Shown: one piece after another, positions 1 through 12,300 of the stretch
Layout: each line of letters starts with the position of its first letter
How positions within the stretch are numbered: position 1 is the stretch's first letter
Source of the DNA: Citrus sinensis
Lineage: Eukaryota > Streptophyta > Magnoliopsida > Sapindales > Rutaceae
Assembly: GCF_022201045.2 (NCBI RefSeq)
Contig: NC_068561.1
Location: forward strand, 14,719,001 to 14,783,000
Length of the DNA stretch: 64,000 nt
Direction: 5' to 3'
Notes under the pieces: generated by a model
The model's database searches: none
Told to the model about the DNA's origin: nothing
What the model saw: only the letters and a program-made list of their open reading frames with translations
Translations under genes and position numbers: made by a program

Positions 1-901
1 GGTCACCAAGCCTGAGCTCAAGATCCAAGTCCTCAATTGAGCTAGGGTTAAGTATTTTGTGTTCTTCTGATTGAAGATGATCTTTATCATGATCAAATGA
101 ACATGGCTTGAGGAAGAAAGGTAGTGATGATGCTTCAGTTCTCCTTCTCTTGCATCCAACAGCTGCCTCCTTGCCAGTAGATAAAGTTGGGCGTGTTCGT
201 CGAACAACCAAATTCAAGCTCACAGACAAATCTGTTTTAACATAATCTGCCTTAACCCTACACGCTGATTTTACAATTGTGGAATTATTCTTGTCAGCCA
301 CCGAATTTGAACAAGATTTAGGGGAAGAAATAGGGGATCTCTTGTGTTGTTGCTCTTGCGCAATTGGAGAAGATAAAGAAGGAATAACAAAGGTCTTGTC
401 TGGACGAGTCTTTTGAGTAGATGGATGAGCTGAAACCACCCTAGAAGGTGAAGATGATGATGCAATAACAACAGGATCGGAATTAGGGCTAGGGTTATAA
501 ACAAAGTTACAAAGCTGCTGAGATGGGTATTGATGAAACCCCAAAGATGCAAAAGGATGATTATTATTTTGAAGGTGATGATCGTTGTTATTTTGAAACT
601 GATGATCATGATGATGAATTTCATTTTGGGGATTTGAAGAGGAAGACTGCTTTAGTCTTGCTCTATCCCTCCTATGGACGTTCATATGACCACCAAGAGC
701 TTGAGCTGACCTGAATTCCCTCCTACAAAAGCTGCAAGAATAAGATCTTGGAGGCCATATGCACCCACCTAGAGGCCCTGCTGCATCTTCAGCAAAAGCT
801 TGTTCTTCCCATGAATCATCGTATGAATTTGTCGATGGAAAATGAGAATTCAAATCATGTTTTCGCTTATTCCACATCCAGCAATACCCTGCTTGCTCCA
901 T
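1..901 (-). CDS. SUPERMAN-family C2H2 zinc-finger transcription factor (3' end cut by window edge)
   Basis: The minus strand is open from an ATG at 901 to the window edge: 300 codons with no stop and no intron. The N-terminus begins [20 protein letters not shown], the opening typical of ZFP10/ZFP11-like SUPERMAN relatives. At about residues 50-75 lies a single C2H2 finger ([20 protein letters not shown] followed by [11 protein letters not shown]), with the plant-specific QALGGH helix. A Ser/Asn/His/Gln-rich linker follows, then a basic patch (CKRRRTEAS). The last visible residues are [11 protein letters not shown], a DLELRL-type EAR repression motif, which in this family sits at or next to the C-terminus, so only a few codons should be missing. 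By family knowledge it is a nuclear transcriptional repressor acting in organ growth or floral boundaries. The closest paralogue cannot be fixed by eye. Confidence 0.93.
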   Translation of the reverse strand, partial: MEQAGYCWMWNKRKHDLNSHFPSTNSYDDSWEEQAFAEDAAGPLGGCIWPPRSYSCSFCRREFRSAQALGGHMNVHRRDRARLKQSSSSNPQNEIHHHDHQFQNNNDHHLQNNNHPFASLGFHQYPSQQLCNFVYNPSPNSDPVVIASSSSPSRVVSAHPSTQKTRPDKTFVIPSLSSPIAQEQQHKRSPISSPKSCSNSVADKNNSTIVKSACRVKADYVKTDLSVSLNLVVRRTRPTLSTGKEAAVGCKRRRTEASSLPFFLKPCSFDHDKDHLQSEEHKILNPSSIEDLDLELRLGD

Positions 902-3900
902 TACACTAAGCTGATGAGTTCTTCTTCTATATGAAAAAGGGCATTTAACAAAGGCTCGAAGTGGGAAGATAACAAGAATTGAGATGGAAATTAATCATAG
1001 CGAGAGTCTATAAGTCGGAGACTTGATGTGGAAATTGTAAAGAATAATAAAAAGGGTTAGGAAATATTGATTGCTTGGTTAAGGAAGCTGTGTTGGTGGG
1101 TACTCTACCTTGTCTACCAAAGTACTGTTGTATATATCTGGTTTTCAGCTTAAAATTAGCAACTGTGATTAATGCTTTTAATCAATAGTTCTTTAATTTT
1201 TCTCATTTTCTTTGAGATTGAGAGGAGAAAGCTAGCTAGCTAGCATATGGTATAGAAAATTACAACTGTGGGTCCATAGGAGAGTGCATCGCTGTAGTGT
1301 AGCGGCTTACAGACAAACTGTGATAATCTGACTGAAATCTCCTAAGAAAGATTTTTCAGTTCATGTGACATAATGATTTAAATTTACACATTTCATCCTT
1401 AATATGTGACATTAGGATTTATACCTTCTCCATTTCTACAATATGTCAATCTGTAGACTTTAATTAGTTTTCATTTTGTTTTGTCTTATATATGACCCAT
1501 TTGCCTTCACTATTTCAAAATGGTAAGTTCATTCTTAAACCCTGACTCTATGGCAATTGTGAACTCCCTCCATAGTCCCTACACTTCGAAGAATTTACTT
1601 CGAATAATTAACTACTAGTTTTTCTAAGTTATATCCTAATATTTCTAAGCACATGCTACGTACATACCACTCATCTGTTGAATAACCAATTTCATTACTT
1701 GAAAATTTATTTAATACTCCATCTACCATTCAACATAAATATACACTACATTGTCACTTGAAATTGTAACGTCGAGTTGGGATACTACTTATTCGTGAAA
1801 AGTGCAAAATGGAACTTATTAGTGGGCTCTCCAGCAATTTTCTTCAATAAAATGGAACTCCGGATTATTTTGTTGCATCATGTTTTGTTATAAATTCTTC
1901 TATTCATTTACATTGCTCATAATCTGCCCTGCATTAAACTAAATTAACATTTTAAATTAAATTATTACTTTACTGTCGTTACGTACGTATGTAATTAATA
2001 ACAAGCTATTATTACACAAATTAGTAATATAATATCTTATTATGTCATATTTAATCTTTGGACTAGCTCAACTGGTGTGAATGTAAGAAAAGATTGGTGT
2101 TTAGTGGGTGCTGTTTGTCATCTTCATCCGAATATTGAAAAAAAAAGAAAAAAGACTGCCATATTTTTAGACCTTGACAATCAAAATCAGTTATATAAAT
2201 GAACAAGAAGATTGGTATACAGAATTTTCTTTGAAAATTAGCACGTTAATATGCTTACTACATTAACTTAGAATAACATAGTAAGGATGATTATATTCAT
2301 CATTTCAAATTATAAACCACGGAGAATATAAATATGGAATGATGTATATAAATAATACGTTACCAAATACTGGCGTTACTCGTCATGGCCAATAAGCCGA
2401 TTCAGTTAGATAACGCGAACTGATTTTTTTTTTTTTCTTTTTCGATTTTGATTTCGAATCTTTTGAAGAGAGATTTTTCTGTAAATGTGCTAATAGTGTT
2501 AAGTAGCTTGTGAACTGACAGCAAAGACACTTGCTCACTTGTAAACAAAAGCACGCCATTTAGCATAGCACATGGCCCAGAAGTCACATACTTGTACATT
2601 TTTGTTAAATAATTAGCTTAATATATATGAGACACGTGCAAATGGGCATGCATTAGTACATATATTCTCCAATTTTCCTGCTAATTGTAAATTTTGAAAG
2701 GTTTGTATTTTTCCTTTTTGATGCAGCGATGATCAAAGAAATTAACATTCGGATGATCGGATCTGAGAATCCAAAGGCCATATTTTAGAAGTGCTATTGG
2801 CCGCAGAATGGTCTCAAAGTTGTCAATTAATCTTACGATATCTGCAAAAGCAAACGAAAAAGAAAAATTAAATTGCCATCCCTACAGATTAATTGTACCC
2901 GATTAATGTACTTTATATGTCACTATGACCAATTCCAATGAAGGCTATAATTTAGCAAAATAAAGGAATATGAAGCAAGTGGTGTACATTTTCTTACAAG
3001 ACGACAACAAAATGAGCCTCCAACTTATGGAGGAAAAATGGGAACGCATGAGCTAAAGTTTAATTAAATGCGTAGGTCCGTTCTTAAGGAATATTTGCTT
3101 TGTTAGGAAAATTCAAATTAAATTTTTTATTTTTTAAAATCTTTTTCTCTGACGAATTAATAAGACCTTTAACCTTGAAATATACACCGTGTTCAATGCC
3201 CATTGTATTACTTAATTGATTATGTTGCTTAATTTGTGTCTTAACGTACGACTAGAAGTTGATGATGAAGTCTACTAATGATATATGGAAGTAAAGACTC
3301 CAAAGAATCTCGGTGGAGTGTAGCTCTTGTACCTTCCAAGAGACGTATTAAAACAATTAAGTGGAAAGAGAAATAATGGAGGGAGTGTTCATCATTTTCA
3401 TGATCATTAAGGACACGACAAAGAGACAACTCTTGAAAATTTTTTAAATGTACAATTACCACTTTTTAAATTCATCTTATATATATTTATCATCAATAAT
3501 TAATGTTGTTAAATACATTTACGTAGAGAAAGAAAGCATGTTGTGCTGCTTAAATCTGTCCTAAAAGAGTTAGGTTCACCCATGTCCTATGTGTTCTCTG
3601 GCTGTGTTCTGAGTGATTCTTTAGGGATCAACTTGATATGATACATTAATTTAATTATTTGTATCATGTCATATGTATACCACATCATACTGTATTTTCT
3701 TGACTTTTTTAATCTGATTTTCTTTTTATTTTACTACTCATTAATTAAAATCTAATGTAAATTACAACTAAGTTTTTTTTTTCTTTTGTTGCAAAATTGT
3801 ACTTTGATCCCCCTTAGAAATTATTCTGTCACTTGGGCCACTGATCAATTTTTATATCTCATTCAATCCTTGGTAGTAAAAAAAATAACAGAAAAAATAT

Positions 3901-4463
3901 ATATACGGTTAAAAGATAAATGTGATCCTTCTACAAACAAATTAATTAGTTTTAAGAAGGATGACATTTTTTCCTTGTAGTTTTATATCTTTACCACTTA
4001 TCCTTTTTAATTTTCATAATATCCTATTAACCCATTATTAAAATCAAAATTTTAATAAAAGGAAAAAAATACTTTATTTTGGCATGGAATGAGTTTTATA
4101 TGCAACTTTGACATCATGGCTAGCAGAGTATTATAAAAAGGATGGGGTTATTTGTACTATAAAATTTATTCAAAAGACTCTTTTATTTTGTACACTCATA
4201 TGACAAATATTAATAATTATTTTTTACTCTACACTTTCTTTCAAATACCAAAATTGTATATTTCTTTCTTTACAACCATATAATATTAATCAAACCTTAA
4301 AAAAAAAAAATCAGTCGAACTCATTTAGAAACTTACATAAAAAAAAAAATCAGTCGAACTCATTTAGAAACTTACATTCTTTTCTCATTTTCCCTAAATT
4401 TTCTCCTGCGTTTTTCTCCTCATCGTTTTTTTATTCTTTTTGTATTTAATTTAAAAAACGTGA
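902..4463. other. AT-rich intergenic DNA, no gene seen
   Basis: This is the 5' flank of the zinc-finger gene and DNA beyond it. Short open frames here (for example 3241-3462 and 3786-3980) have no recognisable family and low-complexity composition. A two-copy tandem duplication of about 40 bases (A-run then cagtcgaactcatttagaaa) lies at about 4300-4377. Confidence 0.6.
1130..1137 (-). promoter_or_regulatory. possible TATA box of the zinc-finger gene
   Basis: On the minus strand the run gatatataca lies about 230 bases upstream of the ATG at 901. That spacing would give a 5' leader of about 200 bases. TATA-like strings are common in this AT-rich DNA, so support is weak. Confidence 0.3.
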
Positions 4464-4637
4464 ATATTATAAAGCTTTACAGAATGTGCGCATGTGCCTA
4501 TTTTCCCAATCAATAATTATCCATGGATTTTGGATGAGTGGGGATCGCAGGATTCAAAGAAAGTTAAGAGGGCCAAATCAATTTTTTTCTTAATTTACTG
4601 GTGCAATTCACTGTTTTCCTTTCAATATTTATTCTAC

Positions 4638-4790
4638 AGTGCTTGTTAAGTTACATATCATGTAATTTACATTAACCCAACACTTGCTACCACTAAAATA
4701 AAAACATAAACAACAAAAACTAAATGTGTGTTAGTGGTAGCAAGTGTTAGGTTGATGTAAGTTACATGATTATGTAACTTAACAACCACC
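4638..4790. mobile_element. 153-bp MITE, Mutator-like, with 9-bp target duplication
   Basis: Two arms of about 57 bases are near-perfect reverse complements. Read inward, they start AGTGCTTGTTAAGTTACAT (left) and GGTGGTTGTTAAGTTACAT (right). They are separated by an A-rich loop of about 36 bases. The flanks carry a perfect 9-bp direct repeat, ttattctac, at 4629-4637 and 4791-4799. A 9-bp duplication with long terminal inverted repeats is the Mutator/MULE hallmark, so this is called a non-autonomous MULE-type MITE. Transcribed, it would fold into a long hairpin. Confidence 0.82.
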
Positions 4791-5046
4791 TTATTCTACC
4801 TAAGTCTAAGAGATTGTGTTTTGATGTCTTTTTTTCAGATCAGTTGACATAAAAAAAAAATTAAAATATGAGGAGGGTGTATTGTGCAAATGTTCGTTGA
4901 GTCCCCAAAATAATAATATTTTATTTAGTTTTATCAACTTTTCCATAATTGGTAAATTATATTATGTTATTTTAATAATATACAATTTTACTAAAATAGA
5001 GTGTTCTTAAATATTAGAGAGTGTAAATAGCCTCATTTTTATAAAC

Positions 5047-5318
5047 TTTTTTTTTTTTTATATACAAAAGGGCTCTAAAAAGAGCTAAGGGAAAACAAAA
5101 CGTGGGTGAGCTACCCCACACATGTCATGTTAAAGATAAGCAATGATGCCAGGAGGAGGGTTTGGGAACAAAGGAAAAGATAGGGCATGGTTTGCTAAGA
5201 AGTCCACTGCAAAATTAGCCTTCCTGTAAACATGATTAATGGTAATGCGCCAATTGCAACTAATGAGATCTTTAATTGACTTAATCAAAAAAGAGAACTC
5301 ATTAGCTGTATTGCATAT
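5047..5318 (-). mobile_element. 5'-truncated LINE (non-LTR) relic: C-terminal RNase H segment
   Basis: Read on the minus strand from about 5318, the frame encodes NTANEFSFLIKSIKDLI, then SCNWRITINHVYRKANFAVD and FLANHAL, and stops at 5130-5132. This matches the RNase-H-like tail of plant LINE polyproteins (the HVYREANxxADxLA pattern). About 70 bases after the stop is an A-run (T-run 5047-5059 on the plus strand), as expected near a LINE 3' end. Only the 3' terminus survives. Confidence 0.75.
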
Positions 5319-5335
5319 TATAAAGCTTTACATAA

Positions 5336-5926
5336 ATCACGTATTGCATACATCTTAGTATCTCTTGTGAAATATGCAAATTAACGTATTCAACATGTAC
5401 AACTTTTAATTGACACTAGACCTCATTGGTTCCAAGCTCCCAAAATTTAATTTGGGAATTTGGGTTCGAGTCACACCCTTAAGTCAGGATTTTCCTTCTC
5501 TTTTAAATTATATATATTTGGATGGGAGTTGATTTCTCTCCCTTTATTAGAAGGACTATTAATCTCTCTAAATTTATGGGAGTTAAATTCTATGTTGTTA
5601 TTTTATAATAATATTAATGTAAGTAAATCTCGATTAAATTCTAATTATAAATAGATCAATTGAATTTTATTATATTAAAAAAAATGCAATAATTTTAATT
5701 ATATGCTCTAGAACATTTGGCACGACAAAATATAGTACATTGAAAGATTTGGCTCCACTGATTGTCACATATTCACATGAATCCTGCTTGAAGAGAGAAC
5801 TAATTACATTTTAGTCGTAAAGAGACAATTGCAATATGTACCCCACAAATTTGACCGGGATTGCAAGTTTTCATGTGAAGCTTTCAATCATTCTCCTAAT
5901 ACCCACGAAGGATTTGGGGAGTGTAA

Positions 5927-5957
<31 letters not shown>

Positions 5958-8900
5958 AGGTTGCTTATCCACTGAACCTTTCAATTAATATAAAATTTCT
6001 CTCTACTTAATGTCCTTGGAGTTTGTGAAAAGGTCTTCAATTTGGGATCCATGCATCTCGATAGAATTAGTAGCCAATGGTAACGAATTTCACTTCTGGA
6101 AAAAATCAGAGATTGTATTTTTTTTTTTAGATTTAACTCCTCGTAAATTAATGATTTTAAATTATTTTTATTCTTATTATTGTTAAAAATTTTCATTAAT
6201 CTATTTTCTCTTACCTTTTAAATAAAAATAAATTAATTTAAAATTTTAACAAATAATTTAAAGAGAATGAACACTTAACCAAAATTTACTATTTTCTATA
6301 TAAATTATTGCCAACAATTTGCCCAAGATTGGGTCCAAGTCTTTTCGCTTAAACCATTACGTACGTTTTGTCCATCTGACTGTCGTGTACTCCGCAGAGG
6401 GCCCTGCTATTGCTTGCCCTCTTCCCCTTTCTGCTTGATTTAGGGCGTCAATTATTCAATTTTAAGAGTTGTTTCTTCCAAGAATAAAGTTTTGGAATAA
6501 ATTAGTGTATTTTATGATTGCCATATGGCCCAATTATTGAGGCTGGAATTAATTTTGAGTATGATCAATTAAACAATAACTTATTTGGAACTTCTTATTT
6601 ATTATAATTAAATATGTGAAATAAAATAAGCAAACATAAGGGTTTATCAATATTTACAAGGGATCTCAACATTTAAGTTTTAATTTGAATCTTAATATTA
6701 TGTGTAACTCACATATTAGATGATGAAATTAGTAGTTATTTAAATTAATTTGGTGATGTAATTAAAAATGTTATTAATCACACTCTTAAATTTAATTTAT
6801 AAGTATAAAAATGGATTAAAGAAACTCTCGTAATTAAGAATATAATTATCAATTAATTCTAAAAAACTAGACAAAAAGAGAAAGGACCTACAACCGTCCT
6901 TAATATTAGAAAAATGTAATGAGGACTCTGGGTATCAGTAAAATACCCAGTAAGATTATTTTATCCTCGAAGATTCCAAATAAAATGTCACTATTCTCAG
7001 CTTATATAATCTTATTGACGTAGACGACAAGGAGTTCAAAATTCAAAATTGGGACCGCGGGTTGATAATATTGGTTGTGACTACTGACTTGACACTGGGT
7101 GACCTGGAAATAGTAGCAAATTGATAACTCCCACTTTTCATTACAAGCAAAGAAGTTCTATACCATTTGCAACCTTCCTTTTATTTTGGAGAGAAACTTG
7201 CGGGGGGCCATGTTAAGGCGATGAGATGGTCCAGTATTTGTTTTGTGGTGTGACTGAATAACAGGTCTTAAAATAGGACCAACAATAGATTATACCGGCT
7301 TTATTACTTACCAGAGTTTTATTAGACCATCTTATTATCACAGCATGTTAAAATGGTGGGACTGTCTTATATAATTTTTTTTTCCTTTATTTTGTGCCCT
7401 TGAACAAATCTTAATTAGTTGTGCAGGCGCTTTGCACTTACGATCAGTTGAGTTCTAGTAACAATAATAATAATAATAAATATTGGTATTTAATTTTAGT
7501 GAGTGAAGTTTTTCATTTCCATTTATACCTTTTAAAATTTATTTTAAATTCAACATTATAAGAATTTAAATATATCCTTCTATCATTTTTGAAGTGAGAG
7601 TTCATTGGGATAACTATCACTCCTCCATAATTGAATTCGGTTTTCATTTGTTTATTTATTTTTTTTTTCCCACCTGTGGCATTGAGTTATTGATAATTGT
7701 CAAGTACTTTTCGGATTTGTATAATAATATAATTATTAATTATTATATGTTGGGGAAGAAGTTGTCGGTAAGGTCATTGTCTTAGTAACTTAAATGAGTT
7801 TTTAAGCAAAATAAGGACAAATATTTGTTGCCAGTGGTACTGATAATTTATTACAACTTTCATATACATGTATCTTTCATTGTTATAATAATCGCAAGAT
7901 ATTTCACACTGCTTGTTAATACTATCCAAAGAGTTGTTGACTCAAATGACTCTAAAACAGAGGTCTAAAGATGGATACACTACTTGATATATTTATTAAA
8001 TTTTTTTATTTATTAAATTTTTAGTTTCTATTCTAAGATCCTAATTGATAAGAGTAATAAATCTTCATATTATTGTAAAAGAGTGAACTAGCAGAGTATA
8101 AATGATAAAAGCAAGATCAATTCTTCACTACTGATTAATAAACAGATATGTAGATTAATTTTTTAAGTTGAATATTCGAAATTTCAACTAAAATTTTTCT
8201 TATTTAGTTAATTTTTTCCTGTTAAGCCAAGTGGGGGATTATGGTCAGTTAGTTCTTAATTTAAACTTAGAATCCCCCCCCCCCCCCTCCCCTTTCTTTA
8301 GCTTTCCTTTTTCAAGCTAACTAAAGATGCGAAGTTTATTTTGCCTTCTTCTGTTTTGTGGTGGTCCAGATTTGGTTTAGGTATATTGATTGAGAGTTAT
8401 ATAATTGTATAATTTTTGTTTGAAGGTATATAAATTAAGGACGCGTGCGATGTATTAACAATAATTTTTTGAAGTTACATTCGTTGTTGGTCGTTGATTG
8501 TTAAATGATAAATCTTTCCCATCAAACACTTTGCTCAGCGTCCATGCAATTATACACGAACGATGACACTTTTATTTTATTTTTTCTTTTTTATTATTAT
8601 TATTTTTGGACCAATTAAGTTCATTACCCTAGTATTTTTAGCAAGACTTCGGTTCATACTTTGACTGGCAAAGAATTTTCAACTCAAATTTTAAGCCTAA
8701 AACAGAAGACCATTAACCCAAAAGAAAGAAACAAAATATGTTTCAGGAATTTGGTTAGATATCACAATCAAGTTATTATAAATATAATTTACTGGAGGGG
8801 CAACATTATCAGAGTCTTGAGTCATGGAGAAAAGCTGTGTCTGATATTTGATAATTTGAAAAGCAGGTATTAATTCTTTCCGTCCGAGGGTAACTAATAC

Positions 8901-9061
8901 GGCACAGAAATTTTATTTTATTTTCTTTAAATATTATTATTTAACATTCAAACTCTTCATCCCTGATGACTTAATTTTGGGCTGGTCGGTTTCTAGATAC
9001 AAACTATATATGGCATGTGTTAATCACGGAATAGTCTTCATGCAAATGGGAGACGTTCACA
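5336..9061. other. AT-rich intergenic DNA, no gene seen
   Basis: I see no domain-bearing frame. It contains a (TAAA)n microsatellite at about 5927-5960, a short ATA run at about 7462-7480 and a C-homopolymer of about 14 at 8275-8288. The small open frames here (for example 7594-7785 and 8661-8873) look like chance. Confidence 0.55.
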
Positions 9062-9318
9062 CGGGAGCGGAGCCCACATTAAAATTTTAGGGACACAATT
9101 CTATATCACAAAATTTTAAAGAGTTAAAAAAATGGACTTAATTATTGGGTTAAACTGTTGAAATATTAAACTTGCATCGGTTAAATTATAAAAAAATCTC
9201 TCTTTTAAAAGTTAAATTTCTAAATTTATCATATATGTAAACTAAGTTTTTTTTTTTTTTTCTAAGACCAGCAGCAGGTGCCATGGCACCTAGTAGTTTT
9301 GCGGCAGCTCCGCTCCTG
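9062..9318. mobile_element. hAT-like MITE of about 257 bp
   Basis: The ends are inverted: GGGAGCGGAGC at the left, and GCTCCGCTCCT at the right, which reads AGGAGCGGAGC on the other strand. This resembles the GGGGCGGAGC-type ends of plant hAT MITEs. The immediate flanks gttcacac (left) and gctcacac (right) match at 7 of 8 positions, consistent with an aged 8-bp target duplication. A palindrome, ggtgccatggcacc, lies near the right end. No coding capacity. Confidence 0.6.
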
Positions 9319-12300
9319 CTCACACACTTAGGTTACTTCTAAGTTACAGCTACTTTTTGTTGCAGACCATTTGTATTTTTATTTTTTAACATATTAAATT
9401 ACAATCTAATAATATTCTAGTTTATACTTTGATAGTCTGATCATATGTTTCTTTTGATGAGTAAGAGACTTACTATGACCTCTTGACAAGTTTTACAATT
9501 TTCCCTCCTCCTATTGAGATTTCGGAGCAAAAAAAAAAAAAAAAAAAATTCCACCAATATTTTTAACAAAATTATTTTTGGAAAATAAATGTATTATGTA
9601 TTAGATGGCTAATGTCAGTCTTATTTGCGCTTCTTTAACTTAAGTAACACCCTTTTGCAGCCTTCCCAACAAGGGTGCTGACACATACCCTAAGTCAAAC
9701 CCCGAACATTAGCGAATGACACATTTTTTTATAAAAATTACAACACAATTTTAGTTTGGATCTTTATAGAAATTAAAAAAAACAAAAACTCATTTTCCTC
9801 AACACCATTCAAAAGCAACAAAACTCAATATACTGCTGCGAGTAACCAACCGTGGCCAAGCCACGAATCCCACTGTACCACTGCGAGCAGTCATATTCAA
9901 GCCACGACGTTTAAAATGTCTGTGCCTAGCTGTTCTAGCCACTGCTACTCGTGTAAGTTGAACTTGGGATTTTAAATATTTTCTGGAATTTTATGATTGA
10001 ATTTATTATAGACTAATTCAGAGTGTTATTAGCATAAGAAATCTCATGGGAGTTCAAGAGAAGTTTCTTGTGCTCATAAAATAATTGGGATAATTAATTA
10101 ATAAAACCAAGAAATTGCATACTTTTATGTTGTTATTTTGCAGTAGTTATTTTAAATATGATTTGAAAAAAAATTGATGTAGTAATGGAGAATTTGGAAC
10201 AAGTGGATCAAGTCAAAGAATTGGAGGAATTGGAGGCATTAGACGAGTCTGATTTATAAGAAAATATTGAGTAATTCGAGGAGACCGAATTTGATAACAA
10301 TGAAGATGTGAAAGAAAAAGTTTCTAAGCCTCAGGTTGGGATGTGAAAGAAAAAGTAGCAGTGGCAATGGTTGATTTTGGGGTGCCGCTTTGTAAGTGGC
10401 CGTGTTTGTCGCGTGATGGCTGTAGGCAGTGGCAGTGACAATGGCTGTGGTGTGGTGGTTTGGGTGATTTTGGGAGAGTGCTTGTGCTATGTGACTCTGG
10501 GGAGTATACTTTCTGCTTTGTGGTTGTCATTCACAACCATAAAGAATAAGAAAGTTTATTTTATTTTATTTTATTTTGATATTGCTAAAGTTAGACGGTG
10601 CATTTTCACCCCAACAATAACTTTTGTAAAATTCTTCGTTTTGCGTTGTTTTACCTCTTAGTTTTTTCTGTTTGTATTGTTTGCATTTTTATATGCTACT
10701 TTTATCTCTCTCTCTCTCTCTCTCTACAAGGTAATTAGGATCATTACATACTCCTCTTATTTAAATGTTTTTTTTCCACTTTACTTTAATAAACTTCCCT
10801 TGTAGAGTTAAGATTTCACTAAAAAATTACTAATATTTATAGTCTGAAATTTGTTGTGGTTTTGTCTTGATAATTGTTTTTTTAACGCAATAAGATTTTG
10901 TCTCTAATACTTCGAAGGAAGTTTTAATAACATATACACAAAAGAGAATGTATTACCTTACTAATGGCGGGTGATTGCCAAGTCAATAAAACCATTATTT
11001 GTAAGTGCTATTTCACACTTATTATATAAACATTAACTTATTAACTAAAAAAGTTATGAGTAGATTTCTTTGTTTCTCCCTCCACTCGATACAACGGTAG
11101 CAATGTTTAAGCACTGGGAACTTGCCAAACTTTATTAAAGAGAAATCTCGCATTGAATTATTTGCATAATCAACGTAGATTCAAATAATTGGGCTCCCTA
11201 ATGGGCCAATTGGGTTCCTCAATGAGCCTCAAATGGTCGAAGATATTTGTTAGGTCCAACTCTGTAGAAGTTCGGGCAAATCATATGCCATCCAATATTC
11301 CAAATCCTTTGAAAAAAAGCAGAGGGTTAGACTACTGACACCCTTCCAATTTGGGGTATACAAGATATATACAATTGAATTCAACTCAATCAAATCAATT
11401 AATCCAATTTAAATTAATCTGATTTTATCGGACTGACTTTTTAATTAGATTAGATTAGATTAGAATAGATTAGATTACAAAATAGAAAATCTAATGTTAT
11501 TATATTGGTAAATGGATCTATGTGTTAAAATCTAATATAAACTATTCTAACCAACTGATTCTCATTTTCTTTCTCTATTTTTTAAAAAGGTTACGTGGCG
11601 CTTTTATATTTAACTTGTTAAAAAAATTAATTTTTCTAGAATTAATAAACTTAATTCTGTATAACTATAAATATACAATAATAATATAGAGTACAAAGTA
11701 CAAACTACAACCAAAACTTTCTTTCAATATTCAAATTTCAATTTTTTTTCAACCATAAAATAATAAAGCAAATGAATCATGAAATATTAGAGGAGTTATA
11801 TTTTATTTTTAAATTATTACTAATTAAAATTCTGGACAACGTTTGATGATTTTTATTTGTAAATTTTATTTTAATTAGTCAGGCTAACAAGATTGGATGA
11901 ATTAGACTCGACTTTTTATTGGTTTGGATTATATTGAATTCCAATAAGTGATTGGATCAAATTGGAATCAAAATGTAAAATCAAATATATAATGAATTGG
12001 ACTTGAATTTGATAAAATCCGTTGGATTTAAACTAATAAATATATGGGTGTCAATTTGTGTAGTTATGTCATGTCTAATATGTGTTATGTTAAATTTAAA
12101 TAAGTACGGATATGACCCATTTATTAACCGTGTCGAAACATCAAATGTGGATATGACTCGTTTATTAATCATGTATTAATGCAACAAAAAATTTAATTTA
12201 AAAAATAACAACTATGTCAATATTATTCTTAAAAATAGGATATAAATAAATTAACATGACATAAATATGATATGGATATGACAGTAATAATTAATTTAAT

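Noticed and set aside
271..624. 117-residue minus-strand frame rich in Leu, Ile and His
   Set aside because: It lies out of phase inside the zinc-finger coding region and has no domain; its composition is a by-product of the Ser/His/Gln-rich linker.
10324..10661. Opposed frames around 10371-10530
   Set aside because: Short, repetitive (gtggcagtg-type) sequence with no recognisable domain or splice context.
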